Shown: positions 1 through 11,298 of the stretch, piece after piece
Layout of the letters: every line of letters starts with the position of its first letter
Numbering within the stretch: the stretch's first letter is position 1
Assembly: GCA_020283715.1 (NCBI GenBank)
Contig: JAIQCW010000233.1
Span: 1 to 41,116, forward strand
Length of the DNA stretch: 41,116 nt
DNA from: Cytauxzoon felis
Taxonomy: Eukaryota; Apicomplexa; Aconoidasida; Piroplasmida; Theileriidae
Reading direction: 5' to 3'
The notes under the pieces: model-generated
The model's database searches: none
The model's input: only the letters and a program-made list of their open reading frames with translations
Told to the model about the DNA's origin: nothing
Translations under genes and position numbers: made by a program

Positions 1-1
1 A

Positions 2-346
2 GCCCTTATTATTTTGCACATCTTTGTAAGTTTGATTTTACTAAAATTTTTATATTTGTAGTGTGGATTATACTATCTATTCTCATTTTTCGATGTATAC
101 GTCATGAAGGTGGTAGCATGTATATCGTATTTTCTAGCTGTATCGCTAAGTATTTCAAGCACATGTTGCTATATAAATACCAGATTCCGTCCTGAATACT
201 TCAGTCGTATTGTTGGTACAATATTCACAATTGCGGGAGCATTCACTTTAACCAGTATCCCCCTTTATGATTTCTGTGCTATAACATTAAAAGACAGTGC
301 TCCATACAATTTCAGGCCTGCTTCAATAATACTAATGGTTTGTTAA
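2..346 (+). CDS. 3' end of a polytopic membrane protein, possibly an MFS-type transporter (partial)
   Basis: This is the C-terminal part of a gene that enters from the left edge. An open exon ending at 25 joins, through a 36-nt GT...AG intron (26-61), to a second exon that stays open from 62 to a TAA at 344-346. The joined frame gives about 100 residues. They contain two or three hydrophobic segments separated by short polar loops, with several cysteines and aromatics, as in the last helices of a multi-span transporter. The layout resembles a major facilitator superfamily C-terminus, but no diagnostic motif lies inside the window, so the family is a guess. The next gene, Psf3, is on the opposite strand and converges with this one. 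Confidence 0.5.
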
Positions 347-631
347 TAGTTTTATAATCACATATTGTTTAGTGTTATATGGTAGTTTGTGTGTGTATGA
401 GTTCGACACTACTCTACATTTCAAAAAAGGACGCCAAATGTTCAACTAATGAAGTTTAATCAAAATATTTTTACAGTTTAAAGGTGTAAAACCAGTTATA
501 CAGTTTAACAGTTACAAAACTTGTAACATCTAATTATATTTATGTATCAAATCCATAAAAATCGTTTATATTCTGTGAATCCATAGTTGTTGATAGTGCG
601 TTGCTGTTTCCGTGCGATAACAAATTTAATA

Positions 632-1291
632 CTATATGTCTGTTAGGTATCAATAATAAGACTTACATTTTTTCTCATCATGTGTTAATCCTGTATAGAA
701 TGTATCGTCTGCTGGGTTACTTCTTTTAAGCAAAAAGCAACGCCTTTTACATTCAGCTTCTCTTAGTATGTTTTGAAGATTTTCGACAGGCCAATCATTT
801 TCGGGGATGCTAAGTATTATAATAAAATCATATATTCCACGTACAGTTTACATAATTCATAACCTAACTCAAAATAAAATGGGCAAAATGTACCAACTGC
901 AGCTGCAGTAGACTCAGCGAAAAGTGCTCTGGCCGATTTGTAAAATGGTGGAAATTCTAAGCTGCATAAACCTGCTTTGTAAAGATGTTTGGCATAAAAA
1001 AAGTATAACTCGAGCTCATCCTCAGGTAATAACTAACAATTGAGTGGGTTATATTTTTAGTTAAAAACACACCTCATCTGCCCTAGTTGAATGTTTAAGT
1101 TCCTCCATAGCCTTTGGTGACAGAAAAGCAAGACCGGGAAGAACACACATTGGCTTACATGGAATACGCTGCAAAGTAAAAGGAATAATTTATTAATTAA
1201 TTATAGGTAAAATTACCATATAGTCAACATATTTGTTATAACCACTCTGATTCACAACTATATCTTGAATGTTTCTTTCCAAATCATCCAT
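632..1291 (-). CDS. PSF3: GINS complex subunit Psf3
   Basis: Psf3 is one of four subunits of GINS, which joins Cdc45 and MCM2-7 to form the replicative helicase in the nucleus. Start ATG at 1289-1291 on the minus strand. Introns at 1169-1216, 1033-1072, 810-844 and 640-666 give five exons and about 169 residues. The family pattern is visible: an IPC-K segment near residue 25, then VLPGLAFL, an acidic stretch (LLPEDELEL), a PPFYKSAR segment, [11 protein letters not shown], and a short terminal LTHDE motif matching the helical end of Psf3. The length is close to the 180-220 residues usual for the family. The last intron is only 27 nt and the last exon codes for the final one to two residues, so the 3' end is the least certain part. 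Confidence 0.75.
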
Positions 1292-1625
1292 ATTATGTAA
1301 TTATCATTCTAATAATCAAATAACATAAGTGTGTAATGATTTATAGTATCAGTAATTCATTAATCATTATAATAGAGACGTCAATGATATCAGCATCAGA
1401 TCAAAATCTAAGTGCAATAATGTTACGGTATATAACTAGTATTAATTGTCATTAATGAAATTTTTTTCAAAGTTTGCATATATATGTGTAAATAGTCAAT
1501 ATGGATCATAGCTATCATTATTATGGTGTATGGGCATTTAGTATCATAAATAAGTATTAGTCATATCCATTTATTAGGTAATTGTGTTGGATAATTTATA
1601 AGTATGGTTCAAATGGCCTTTGAAT
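1292..1625. other. Intergenic spacer between divergent Psf3 and ELOF1
   Basis: AT-rich spacer of about 330 nt upstream of both neighbouring genes, so it probably holds both promoters. I see no conserved gene, tRNA fold or repeat in it. Confidence 0.5.
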
Positions 1626-2317
1626 ATGGGTAAAAGAAAAACAAAAAAAATTAAGCCATCCAATGCAGCTTTGGCTTTGAAACGTAGAGGCAAATTAGAC
1701 AAGGTATTTTTGTGTCATTTTTGTCAACACGAGGGTGCCGTAACTGTAAAAATGTATGTATATGTTTACTAGATTGACATATTAATAATATATGTAGGGA
1801 TATGCATTGTGGAGTCGGAATTTTAAACTGCCGCGTCTGTGGCGTTAATTTTTCAACCAAGATATCTTCATTGGACGAGCCAATAGATGTATACACTACA
1901 TGGATGGACAAATGTCGTGAATCTAGTGTAAATAATGTTGATTCCAAATTATCTAATGATGAAAGCGGCGCTCTAACAGTTTCAAGGAAGGGGAACCTTG
2001 GTAATCGTGTAATCGAAAAGCCTCAAAATGACAACTATAAAACTACTAAAACTATACATCAATCAACTGAAGTTCACGATGAAAGAGTTACAAAACTAAT
2101 ATCGACATACGGTGATGAACAAGATCACAAAATTCCTATTCTAAATCGTAGGCGAAAAATGATCAGAGACGTTGATGAAATGCTAGACAATCAATTTATA
2201 CCCACTAAATATACCAAGGCATTAGATATTGATTCTGATAATAACATCGCTCGTGTTTCAAGTAATATCACCGCGCATGACATAAGTGCGCACAATCTAT
2301 TTGATGATGATGAATGA
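1626..2317 (+). CDS. ELOF1: Transcription elongation factor 1 homolog (Elf1/ELOF1) with a long C-terminal extension
   Basis: ELOF1 is a small zinc-ribbon factor that travels with RNA polymerase II and supports elongation through chromatin. Start ATG at 1626. One 44-nt intron (1754-1797) splits the zinc ribbon. The N-terminus is basic (MGKRKTKK), as in all Elf1 proteins. Two CxxC pairs follow: CHFC near residues 35-38 and CRVC near 56-59. After these come the typical [18 protein letters not shown] segment and a following MDKC. The core ends near residue 85, where most family members end. Here the frame continues to about 215 residues with an acidic, Asn/Ser-rich tail of unknown role. Core identity is secure; the tail is unusual. 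Confidence 0.85.
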
Positions 2318-2568
2318 TCTATTTAGTAGCAATATTTTTAATTGCATTTTTAAATATTTTAAGTAATGTCTGTATGTAATGATCGTTTTTAATTTAGCTG
2401 TTACTTCGATAATATAGGTGCAACTCAATAGCGCATTACTTTCGCAACTTAAGTAAAGAATACCTTGTAACAAAAACAAACAAAACTATGAAATGACCGA
2501 CATATCTTGTGATAAACCTTTTTTTAATTAAAGAGGCACCAGGTGATTTAAGTAATTATTCTGACAAA

Positions 2569-3875
2569 ATGGAAAAGGGCGGATTAATTTTTAAAACTTT
2601 AAAGGGATCTAAAATGCAGGGTAGACATATGATTATAGAGGTTAAATGTGGACAAATAATAATGAATGAGTATAGTTGTAATGATTTACTGAAAAAGGTA
2701 AAGGATAAATGTAGTAAATACCGTTCGAATAACAATGGTCTGATTACTTATCGTGATTGTAAACAATTATTATCTGATGCAGAATATACACCAAAGATTG
2801 ATGCAAGATTTGAATGTATATTGGTTAGATTGTTTCCTGTTTGTTGTATAATTTTGAGAGATTCCGTATTAGTCGTAGCTAACGGGAACACATGTATTGA
2901 TGATTTTATTAAAAATTTGTGTTATATAAGTGATTTATACCATAGAAAGGTGGATTATATATACGATAATGGTCATCGTAGTAATAATGATATGCAGTTA
3001 AGTCTTAGTTCATTCTCGAATAGTTTAGATGAACACGAACAAACATCAGACACAAGTCTTTCATTCGAAGTGTCGGTACTAGAATGCTGTTATTCAACAG
3101 CCATATCTCATTTAGAAATAGGTTAGATATGCCCTTAATATTTAATTAAAAAAAATTAGATCTTATTGACATAGAGGGAAAATTCAGACATGTAGAACAA
3201 ATGGCATCTAGTAATAAGAAATACAAAAACATTTCAATATTAATCCACGAACTTAAACAACCCGTGTCCAATTTAACTGAAATAATGAGAGGTTTCGAGG
3301 ATTTAATGGATGATATTCTTAATTCCCAACAATATATGAATCTTCTAGAATTTAGTAACCACGCTAAAATTTATTCTAATAATCCTTATTCAATCGATTC
3401 GGTATCTTCAATTATAAAAAATCATAAATAGTTAATTTAGGGCGAGTATTCTATTAATAGAGACTTAGAGTGTCTCCTGGAGTATTTTGACCAAGAAATA
3501 GAAAGTGTTTGTTTAAAAATGCTTTCATATTACTATATATTTATCCAGCTTTCCAAGAGATCTAGGTCAATAGGAAGTTCACTAAATGATTTAGAAACAT
3601 ATATTAACCTTGAACTTTCTATTTCTCTGAATGAAATAATGCGTTTTGAGCTAATGTGTAGTATAATAGGTGCCACTTTTGGTGCGGGTGGCTGTATCGC
3701 GGGTATGTTATGATATGTAAATATTTTAACCAATAAAGGACTTTTTGGAATGAATGTCATTAATGGATATGAAGACAGTAAATCGATGTTTGCCTTAGTC
3801 AGCGTTTCATGTTTACTGTTACTTTTAGTATCCCTCTTTATTATTAGATTTTTACACGTAAGACAGCGTGTATAA
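2569..3875 (+). CDS. CorA/Mrs2-type magnesium transporter
   Basis: Mrs2/CorA proteins form pentameric Mg2+ channels, often in the inner mitochondrial membrane. Start chosen at ATG 2569; an open frame extends slightly upstream but has no ATG. Introns at 3122-3159, 3402-3440, 3507-3548 and 3703-3738 were placed by frame continuity. They give about 383 residues in five exons. The signature GMN tripeptide, the selectivity-filter motif, lies in exon 5 at the end of a Gly/Ala-rich first helix (IIGATFGAGGCIAGLFGMN). It is followed by a loop and a second long hydrophobic helix, then a short basic tail. Upstream there is an alpha-helical region (LNDLETYINLELS) matching the conserved stalk, and an FEVSVLECC segment matching the Mrs2 domain. 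No clear targeting peptide is visible. Confidence 0.8.
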
Positions 3876-4201
3876 TCAAAAAATCTTGTTATTTATTAAT
3901 TATCGCAGAAGTATTCTATTGAAGCTTATTATAAATTTAATCACTTAATAAGAAAATATCGTAATCGGGTTATATAATATTTTAGTATTACGGATTCTAT
4001 TTCAGATGCAATTGCATCAGATAAATAATATTTTATGTATTCTAATCCAATTTATTTTATTTTTACATGTATATTGCCTATATTTGATATAATGATGCTC
4101 ACATGAATCCCGTAATAATACACATATTTGGTTCGTTGTTCCTTTACTTCTTATTTCTAATTTGTAATACCAATTCTTTCTGTTTTCATAATAAATCACC
4201 C
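3876..4201. other. Intergenic spacer between Mg2+ transporter and DNA ligase
   Basis: About 325 nt of AT-rich sequence between two genes on the same strand. I find no supported gene, RNA or repeat. Confidence 0.45.
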
Positions 4202-7017
4202 ATGAAAAAGTCTACGAATATATTGTAAGTTTTATGTGTTGCACATAAGTTTCAACATCACAGATCATACTTTCTCAAGCCTAGCGATTTAAGTGTTTGT
4301 GAAGTATCACCAAAAAGAAGAATAGGTACACTATTTAATAATGGTATGTCTTACATGGTAATCTATTTTAGTTTTTAGATGATGATAAACTCTCGGTTAC
4401 GCCTGTCAATAAGAACAGCAAGTCTATTTCAAGTAAATTGATTTTAGACACTCATTAAAATGTATAATATAGGTCAAAATAGCTATAATATGTTAAATAA
4501 TAATAGTTCTCGTGAAATTTTGAACGGAACCCATGTTTATAATTCTTTGGAATCACCTAAAGTTTTGGTGAAATCGTCTTTTGATGACGATCCTGCCATC
4601 GGCTCACTTTTTAATTGTCATGTTACTAAAGATGATAGTAACAACGATGTTACATCACCAAGATTTGATCCATCTCTTTTTGATGTTACAAAGTATTTTC
4701 CAACCAAAACACAATCTGGGTCAAACGATTCCTTATCGTGAGTTTAATATAATCTATTTAAGTGTATTATGTATTAGATTTTCTTTTCTTGCCGAAATAT
4801 TGCAGAAGTCGGATGAAGTATTCTGTACAGGCAAAGGTAGTCGTAAATCTATGCTAACTTTATTGTCAAACTTTTTTCGCGTTTTAATATATTATAAACC
4901 TGCAGACATAATTCCCTCCATATATATTCTTCAAAATCGGTATTTTAAGATGTTATAAACACTTGTATATTTTTAGTATTTGTCCCGAGTATGAATCTAC
5001 AGAATTAGGTGTTGGTGATTCATTAATAATTAAGTCTATGGCGGAAGCCTATGGTAAATCAGATAAAAATATAAAAAGCAGTATGTAATATTTTGTTTTT
5101 TATTGCACTTTTAGTGATGGTAAAATATGAAGACTTGGGTGTTATCGGTAGTATTAGCAGTTGTACTACTCAAACCCTTGTTAAACTACCAGAAAATACT
5201 ATTCGTAGTGTTCTATTTCAATTTAGATCCATTGCAAAGGTTACGGGAAAAAATTCAAACAACGCTAAGCGCGATATTGTTTGTGTTAATATTATTAATA
5301 TAGATTATTTTTAGATTAAGAAACTCTTAATTAGTGCAAAAAAGAATGAAGTAAAATATATAATTAGATTTTTACAGCAGAAACTAAGAATTGGAATAGG
5401 AATCAATACAATATTCCAAGTATGTATATTATTCTCTGTTTTTTTTTCAATTTACTAGTGTGTTGCTGATGCATTTTATCTTACGAGGGTTTCGAAGGAT
5501 GGAAAACCTCCTACAGGAGATGTCAGAACTGACAAAAGTATAAAATTATCGGGTACTTTGGAAGAAATGGAGATGGCTGTTAAGACCGCTATTACAAACG
5601 TTCCTTGTATAGACAAAGTTATCGGTCATTTGCTTGATAGTGATGATTGTAATGAACTCGTTGAACACTGTAAAATAGTTCCTGGAATACCAGTTAGGCC
5701 AATGTTAGCAAAGCCCGTAAATAGTATGAGTGATATTATTCAATCTATTGGTGGGGAAGATTTGCCATTCACATGTGAATATAAATATGATGGAGAAAGG
5801 ATACAGTTACATTTATTAAAAGACAGAAGCATTAAGTAATTTATATATTTTCTATCATGGTGACAATAATTATAGATTGTTCAGTAGAAATATGGAGAGT
5901 CTATCGGAAAAGTATCCAGATGTTATAGAAAAGTTTTCAAAGTGTATAAGGGACGATCTAGTTGATTGCATTATAGATTGTGAGGTTGTAGCATTTGATA
6001 ACAACAATGGAATATTACCATTCCAACATTTATCTACAAGGAAACGTAAAGATGTAGATTTAAACGTAAGTTCATTTTTAACTGCAGATATGATTTGGAT
6101 CATACAGAACATTGAAGTACAAGTTTGCCTATTTCCATTTGATATCCTTTATTGTAATGGTGAATCTCTGGTTTCACAGCCGCTTTATAAACGAAGAGAA
6201 TATATGACTAAATATTTAATAGAAAAGCATGGTAATCTAACATTTACCAAGAGAAAGGATATGAATACTATTGATGACATTGATGAGTTTCTTCGTCAGG
6301 CTGTTTCAGGTATAAAATGTTTACAATATAATTTTACTTACAGAATCGTGTGAGGGTTTAATGATTAAGTCCCTGGATGAAAATGCTACTTATGAGCCAC
6401 AGAAACGATCTAATAAATGGTTGAAATTTAAAAAGGATTATATTACAGGAATGTCTGATTCTATTGATTTAGTCCCAATTGCTGCATTTTATGGAAAGGT
6501 ATTGGATTATATTATATTTTATTAATTATTTAGGGAAAGAGAATAAGTGTATATGGTTCATACTTACTAGCTGTATATGATCCTGTACAAGAAATATACC
6601 AAGGCGTATGTAAAACGGGTACTGGATTTACTGATCAAGTATTAAAGCATTTATATGATACATTACAACAACATAAAATTCAATCCAAGTCACCATTATG
6701 TGAAGTTCCAGATAAGATGGTATTTTTAATTTTCTAATTTGTATTATTATATAGGAACCTGATGTTTGGTTCACACCTTGCAAAGTATGGGAATGTAAAG
6801 CAGCTGATTTATCTATATCACCAGTATATACAGCTGCAAATAGATTAACAGATAATGGGAAGGTAAATAATAATATTAATAATAATTAATATAAATCTAG
6901 GGAATTGGTCTACGTTTTCCAAGATTTCTTAGGGATCGTGATGACAAAAATGCTGTAGATGCAACAACAAGTGAACAAATTTATGATATGTATATAAATC
7001 AATTTTCTAAAAATTAA
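4202..7017 (+). CDS. LIG1: ATP-dependent DNA ligase I
   Basis: Joins Okazaki fragments and repair nicks in the nucleus. Fifteen exons joined by fourteen introns of 35-50 nt give about 755 residues ending at TAA 7015-7017. The first exon codes for only seven residues plus part of a codon. Across that junction the N-terminus reads [14 protein letters not shown], a PCNA-binding PIP-box-like sequence (I-x-x-Y-F) resembling the start of human ligase I. The DNA-binding domain follows ([23 protein letters not shown]). The adenylation domain holds the catalytic lysine in EYKYDGER at about 5780, then [30 protein letters not shown] and CEGLMIKS. The oligonucleotide-binding domain contains WLKFKKDY and ends in [14 protein letters not shown], a typical family end. 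Complete and apparently functional. Confidence 0.93.
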
Positions 7018-7054
7018 TAAATTCATTTCATTATTTAATATGATAATAATTAAT

Positions 7055-8336
7055 TTATTTGATTAAACTGTTCATGAATTCATCCTTGATAACACAATCT
7101 TTCAATGGATGTCTTCCTGTATATATAAAATATAAATGAATAAATAAATATTAAAATACCTTCATAATAAAAGTGTAATATTACTTTACAGATAATATCC
7201 TGTTGTAATAATGTTTTGTAATCATCAATTTTACGTTTTATAGGTAATTCAACTAAATACCAATCATTCAAATCTATTTCATCAATCAATATTTCTTGTA
7301 TTTGTTTTCTCATATATAAAACAGATATTCTTGTTGATAAATTGATCTTTAATGTTATAGAATTTGGAAAACGAAGTTTTATCTCAACTATAGGTGATTT
7401 TTTAATCAATTCAGATTGTGTTTCAAGAATATCAAGTTTTTTTTTGATTGTGATTCAAAATCATTACATTTACCAACATTATAAAACTATTAATATAAAT
7501 ATAAATACAATTTCTAAATAATACCTTAATCAATGAAGATGAAGATGATGATGATTTAGATTCTTGTATATTATCATCTGAATAATTATGAACCTTTTTA
7601 GCTGTATAATTTTCTATATATAATTCTGGATTCCAATCACTTAATTTAGATTTATAATCATCACATTCCTATTATATTATTATAAAATATTATCTAATGT
7701 ACTTACAGATAAATTTTTCATCATTTTATCAATCATATGTTTTGTATTATCTTTATCTTTAATTTCAAAACTATTTATATCCATACTTATTTATTTAAAA
7801 ATAAAGTTAATTAAAATAAAACATACTTATTAGATATATTAGTAGCATGTTTATATGCCTTGAATGGATTAAAAAAATGTGATTCTAATGATCTATACTC
7901 AAGATGAAGTACAGTATTAACATGTTTAATAATAAATTTATATGCACGAGAAAGTCTAGGGATATCTACAACCTGAAGAACCAAAAATCCAGTTATACTT
8001 TTAAACCCTAATGAAGTCAAAATCCTCAAAAAAAGGTCATGATTAGAAATATATCTAATAAATGTAGAATTCGATTCCCTAATCCTACGCGTCTTCAACC
8101 CCCTAGGATTTAATAATATATTTTCTAAAATCTTCAATAAATAAACACAACCCTTTGCTTTAACCTGATCATTTTGCATCTAAATAATATTATAAAGAAA
8201 ACATAATATTATAAACCTGTTCTAATTCATCCAAACACTCAATTAAACCAAGAGAATATTCATCGTCTTTAAGACCCAAATAATCAACGATATCTGTCTC
8301 AAACAAATGGGTAGTCTCGTCTGTGTCACTACTCAT
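7055..8336 (-). CDS. PUB-UBX domain protein, Cdc48/p97 cofactor (UBXN6-like)
   Basis: Two open stretches become one gene when an intron near 7784-7824 is removed. That intron joins the end of the PUB exon to an exon beginning MDINSF. Start ATG 8334-8336; stop at 7055-7057; about 360 residues. The N-terminal half contains a PUB (PUG) domain: LLKILENILLNPRG, RRIRESNSTFIRYI, ILTSLGF and FLVLQVVDIPRLSRAY. PUB domains bind the tail of Cdc48/p97. The C-terminus (VEIKLRFPNS...LNDWYLVELPIKRKI...YYEGRHPLKD) fits a UBX or related ubiquitin-like fold, less surely than the PUB domain. PUB plus UBX is the architecture of UBXN6/UBXD1. In the linker, a run of nine T on the plus strand (7437-7445) puts the two halves out of frame by one base; see findings. 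Confidence 0.65.
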
Positions 8337-8652
8337 CAGTAATGATGGGAAATTTAATGAATACTAAGATATCTCATGCTTGAAGAAGAATCTAACATTA
8401 TAATATACAATAAAACTGTTTAAAATATCGATTTATAACACAATGTAACAAAAAATAATATGGGTAAAATTTTTATAGAAATTAATAAATGGAATCCTGG
8501 ATACAAGCATAACGATATTTTTTTAATTATACAATTTTTATGAATAAATAACTTCTCCTATAAAAGTTAAATAAATTAAAGTCGATAAAAATGTTCTTAT
8601 GTGTGATTAATATTATTACATAACACTTTATCGCTGTACCGAGTAAAAATAG
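8337..8652. other. Intergenic spacer
   Basis: AT-rich spacer of about 315 nt between the start of the PUB-UBX gene and the 3' end of the RTRAF-like gene, both on the minus strand. No gene, RNA or repeat recognised. Confidence 0.45.
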
Positions 8653-9477
8653 TCAAGCAAGATTCCCCTGAATTATCTTTGTCAACCAAATCATCTCAGT
8701 CTGAAACACACGTAAATCAAACGCTGCAAAATTATATTTTAATAGATGTTTAACATACTGTAAAGAAGTTTCAATACCATAGTCCACTTATCGATGTTGT
8801 ATTCTTCATTGTCAAATGTACTAGGTGGATGTAAAGGCAGGATGTGTTGCTTATTATTAGTGTCGTTTCCATTGGATGTATTTTTGTTACATTTAAATGA
8901 TAGAAGAAATCTTAGAGCAGACCTTATTTGATTAGTATTGGCATTCTCATCCAAGACTGGCATATAGACATTTGATAAGTGTCTATTAAGTTTCACCAAT
9001 ACAGAAGACGATTCATAACCATGAGTGAACTTATTTGAAATAATTATTTTATCATTAATAGCCTTTTCTAGAAATACATTTGAAATTAGATATAAAGTTG
9101 TAACTAACCTTCACATAAATCCTGATACTTCTCTTTAATTGCAAAATTAAGCAATTTATTAAATATATATATCTTTCCCTCCGATGATATATCGTCGTCG
9201 GTAGCGAAATTTTTTGGTATGAAGATACCAAGATCGTCACAATACTGTATTCAATGTTAATAATATCAAAGGACTAAAATACCTTAAGTAACGCTTTAAT
9301 CCATGTCGATGGATTATTTGATAATAGTTCAACTCTCTTTGATTGAGGATAATACCTTATTTGCTCCTCTTCCAACTTTAATACTAATAGGTTAAATGAT
9401 ACCAAATAATCAGAAAGAGGATCATAACCTAGAAGTTTATATTTTTTATCTAACATTTGTAACTCTGTATTTTCCAT
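8653..9477 (-). CDS. RTRAF/hCLE (C14orf166) homolog
   Basis: RTRAF in animals is a small RNA-linked protein found in the tRNA-splicing ligase complex and in mRNA transport granules. Start ATG 9475-9477. Introns at about 9242-9281, in the 9067-9109 region and at 8724-8758 give about 235 residues, against about 244 in human RTRAF. Matching segments are YDPLSDYLVSFNLLVLKLEEEQIRYY near the N-terminus, NPSTWIKALLK, a middle helix FAIKEKYQDL, and a C-terminal helix. That helix only appears if the last 35-nt intron is removed (LLYTFDLRVFQTE, against LRLLHIEELRELQT in the animal protein). An apparent earlier stop at 8739-8741 lies inside this intron. Assignment rests on pattern and length, so it is moderate. 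Confidence 0.6.
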
Positions 9478-9932
9478 TATTTAAAGAAATATTTAGAAAT
9501 TGCGATAACAAAATAATATTATGTCTTTATATAAGATGGAATTACTCATCCTGCATCACAATTATGTAGTACTAATAATATGTCAATCGAATCGTTTTTT
9601 TGAACTTCTTAAAGCTAATTGTTCCCGTATTTTTTATAATTAAATTGTATTTAGTGTTGTCAGTTGTTATTATTTGTCAATCATATTGTATAGTTGTGTT
9701 AGATTCGATTACATTTTTGTTACATCTGTTACAGAGTAGAGTTTATAAATTCTATCAATTAAATTTCATAATGGTTCATTTTCAATAGTGTATTCATCAA
9801 ATGTTATGGAATAATTTTTGGAAGGACGGTGAAAAACATGTATGTTATTCTCATTTTTAAAAATCAAAGGGTATTTTAAAGTTTAAATATTATTAAATGA
9901 GTAGAATATTAGTTAGTTTGTTCTGAATTAAG
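9478..9932. other. Intergenic promoter region between divergent genes
   Basis: About 455 nt of AT-rich sequence between the divergent RTRAF-like and RING-RAWUL genes. It has T-rich tracts and no convincing ORF or RNA. Short open frames here look random. Confidence 0.45.
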
Positions 9933-11176
9933 ATGGATGATTCTTATTCTGATCCTATGATACGGAATGATAGTCATACAAATGTAGATTCATTTATTTT
10001 CAATTCACAAAAGTCATTATTATTACAATCGTCACTAAACGATGAAAATATTAAGAATTTAAATTTAGAATGTACGGTTAAGAATCATAAAGGAAATCCG
10101 AAACAAAATAATATTAATTTGATAGAGTACAATAATTCTCTAAGTAGAGCTGAATTTTCTAGAAGGATAGATGTTTTACGTAGTTGGTATAATGATTTGC
10201 CAATTGTTAGAAGTCGTAGATCTTTACATTGTAAATTTAATATTTCTGAATCTGATAATATTTGTTCTGGAAATGTTCCACATAAACCTGTTTTATTTGA
10301 AACACCAGAAGGATTAGATATTAGATTTGTATTGGGTATGCTAACTGATATATTATCATGTGCATTGTGTAAAGGTTTGTTTTATAATGCTCATACAATA
10401 AAAGAATGTATGCATACATTTTGTAAAAGTTGTCTTGTATTGTCTACTATAGAATGTTAGTTTAATTATTTAATTAATATTACTTATTTTTAGGTGGATT
10501 AATATGTCCTACATGTTATACACCTATTCCTGCTGATATACTTGAAGGGATTGAATATGATCATAATATACAGGGTTTGGTGGATAAAATATTCCCTAGA
10601 TTTACTGAAATAGAATCTGAACAGAAAAGATTATTAAGTAATATAATGGGAATTAATTCATCTGATATGTCTGTTGATTTAATGCAAAATAATATTCGAA
10701 CAGATTCTGTTGGAAGTGATATAGATAATGGTATGAATAATGCAGATTTGTTACGTATTATAGATTCAACAAGTAGTTTTTTGGAAAAAATTTTAAAAGA
10801 TAAGACAAAATTTTTAAATTTATTCCAAAATAGTGTATCTTGTATTGCTCTTTTGCATGAAATGGATGATGCAACATTTGAACAATTATATGATAATTTG
10901 AATACACATATAGATTATAATACTAATGATGTTATTTTAAATGGATCTGATAGTATTATTTATCCTAGAAAATATATTTGTGTACCTAAAAATCTTTTTA
11001 TTGCTGATATAATAAATTATTTGATCCATACATTGGCATTAAATTCTAGTGCTAAACTTTTTATAATACTAAATGACATTATATTACCTAAAAATCATAC
11101 TATAGAATTTATTTGTAAGAGTCGTAGAATTGATATGACGAAATGTATCATATTACGTTATAAAGTTGTCGAATAA
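9933..11176 (+). CDS. Polycomb-like RING finger protein with RAWUL domain (PCGF-like)
   Basis: Proteins with an N-terminal RING and C-terminal RAWUL domain are the PCGF and RING1 subunits of Polycomb repressive complex 1, which ubiquitinate histone H2A. Start ATG 9933; one 38-nt intron (10456-10493) interrupts the RING. About 401 residues. The RING lies near residues 139-190. It has C-x2-C (CALC), then CMHTFCKSC supplying the central Cys-x-His and C-x2-C ligands, and finally CPTC, followed by the PCGF-like loop TPIPADILEGIEYDHNIQGLVDK. The last 75 residues (RKYICVPKNLFIADII...IILRYKVVE) have the spacing of a RAWUL fold. The first 130 residues are Asn/Ser-rich. The RING is certain; the RAWUL assignment is likely. 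Confidence 0.75.
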
Positions 11177-11298
11177 TCTTAATTTTTAACTAACCTACAT
11201 AATCACCACAATTATAATGTTATATTGTTGTCTTTTATAATTTTTGTTAACTTGTTTTTTTTTCTATAAATTTATATACTTGGTGGTAAGTATGGCTA

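Noticed and set aside
380..430. Possible tRNA T-loop GAGTTCGACAC
   Set aside because: Only two of five stem positions pair, and no D-arm or acceptor stem is seen at the right distance.
4017..4199. 60-residue minus-strand ORF upstream of DNA ligase
   Set aside because: Composition is like random AT-rich translation, with no family similarity and no exon partner.
9600..9788. 62-residue hydrophobic plus-strand ORF in the spacer at 9.6 kb
   Set aside because: It starts at a non-ATG codon, is short, and its hydrophobicity follows from T-rich sequence.
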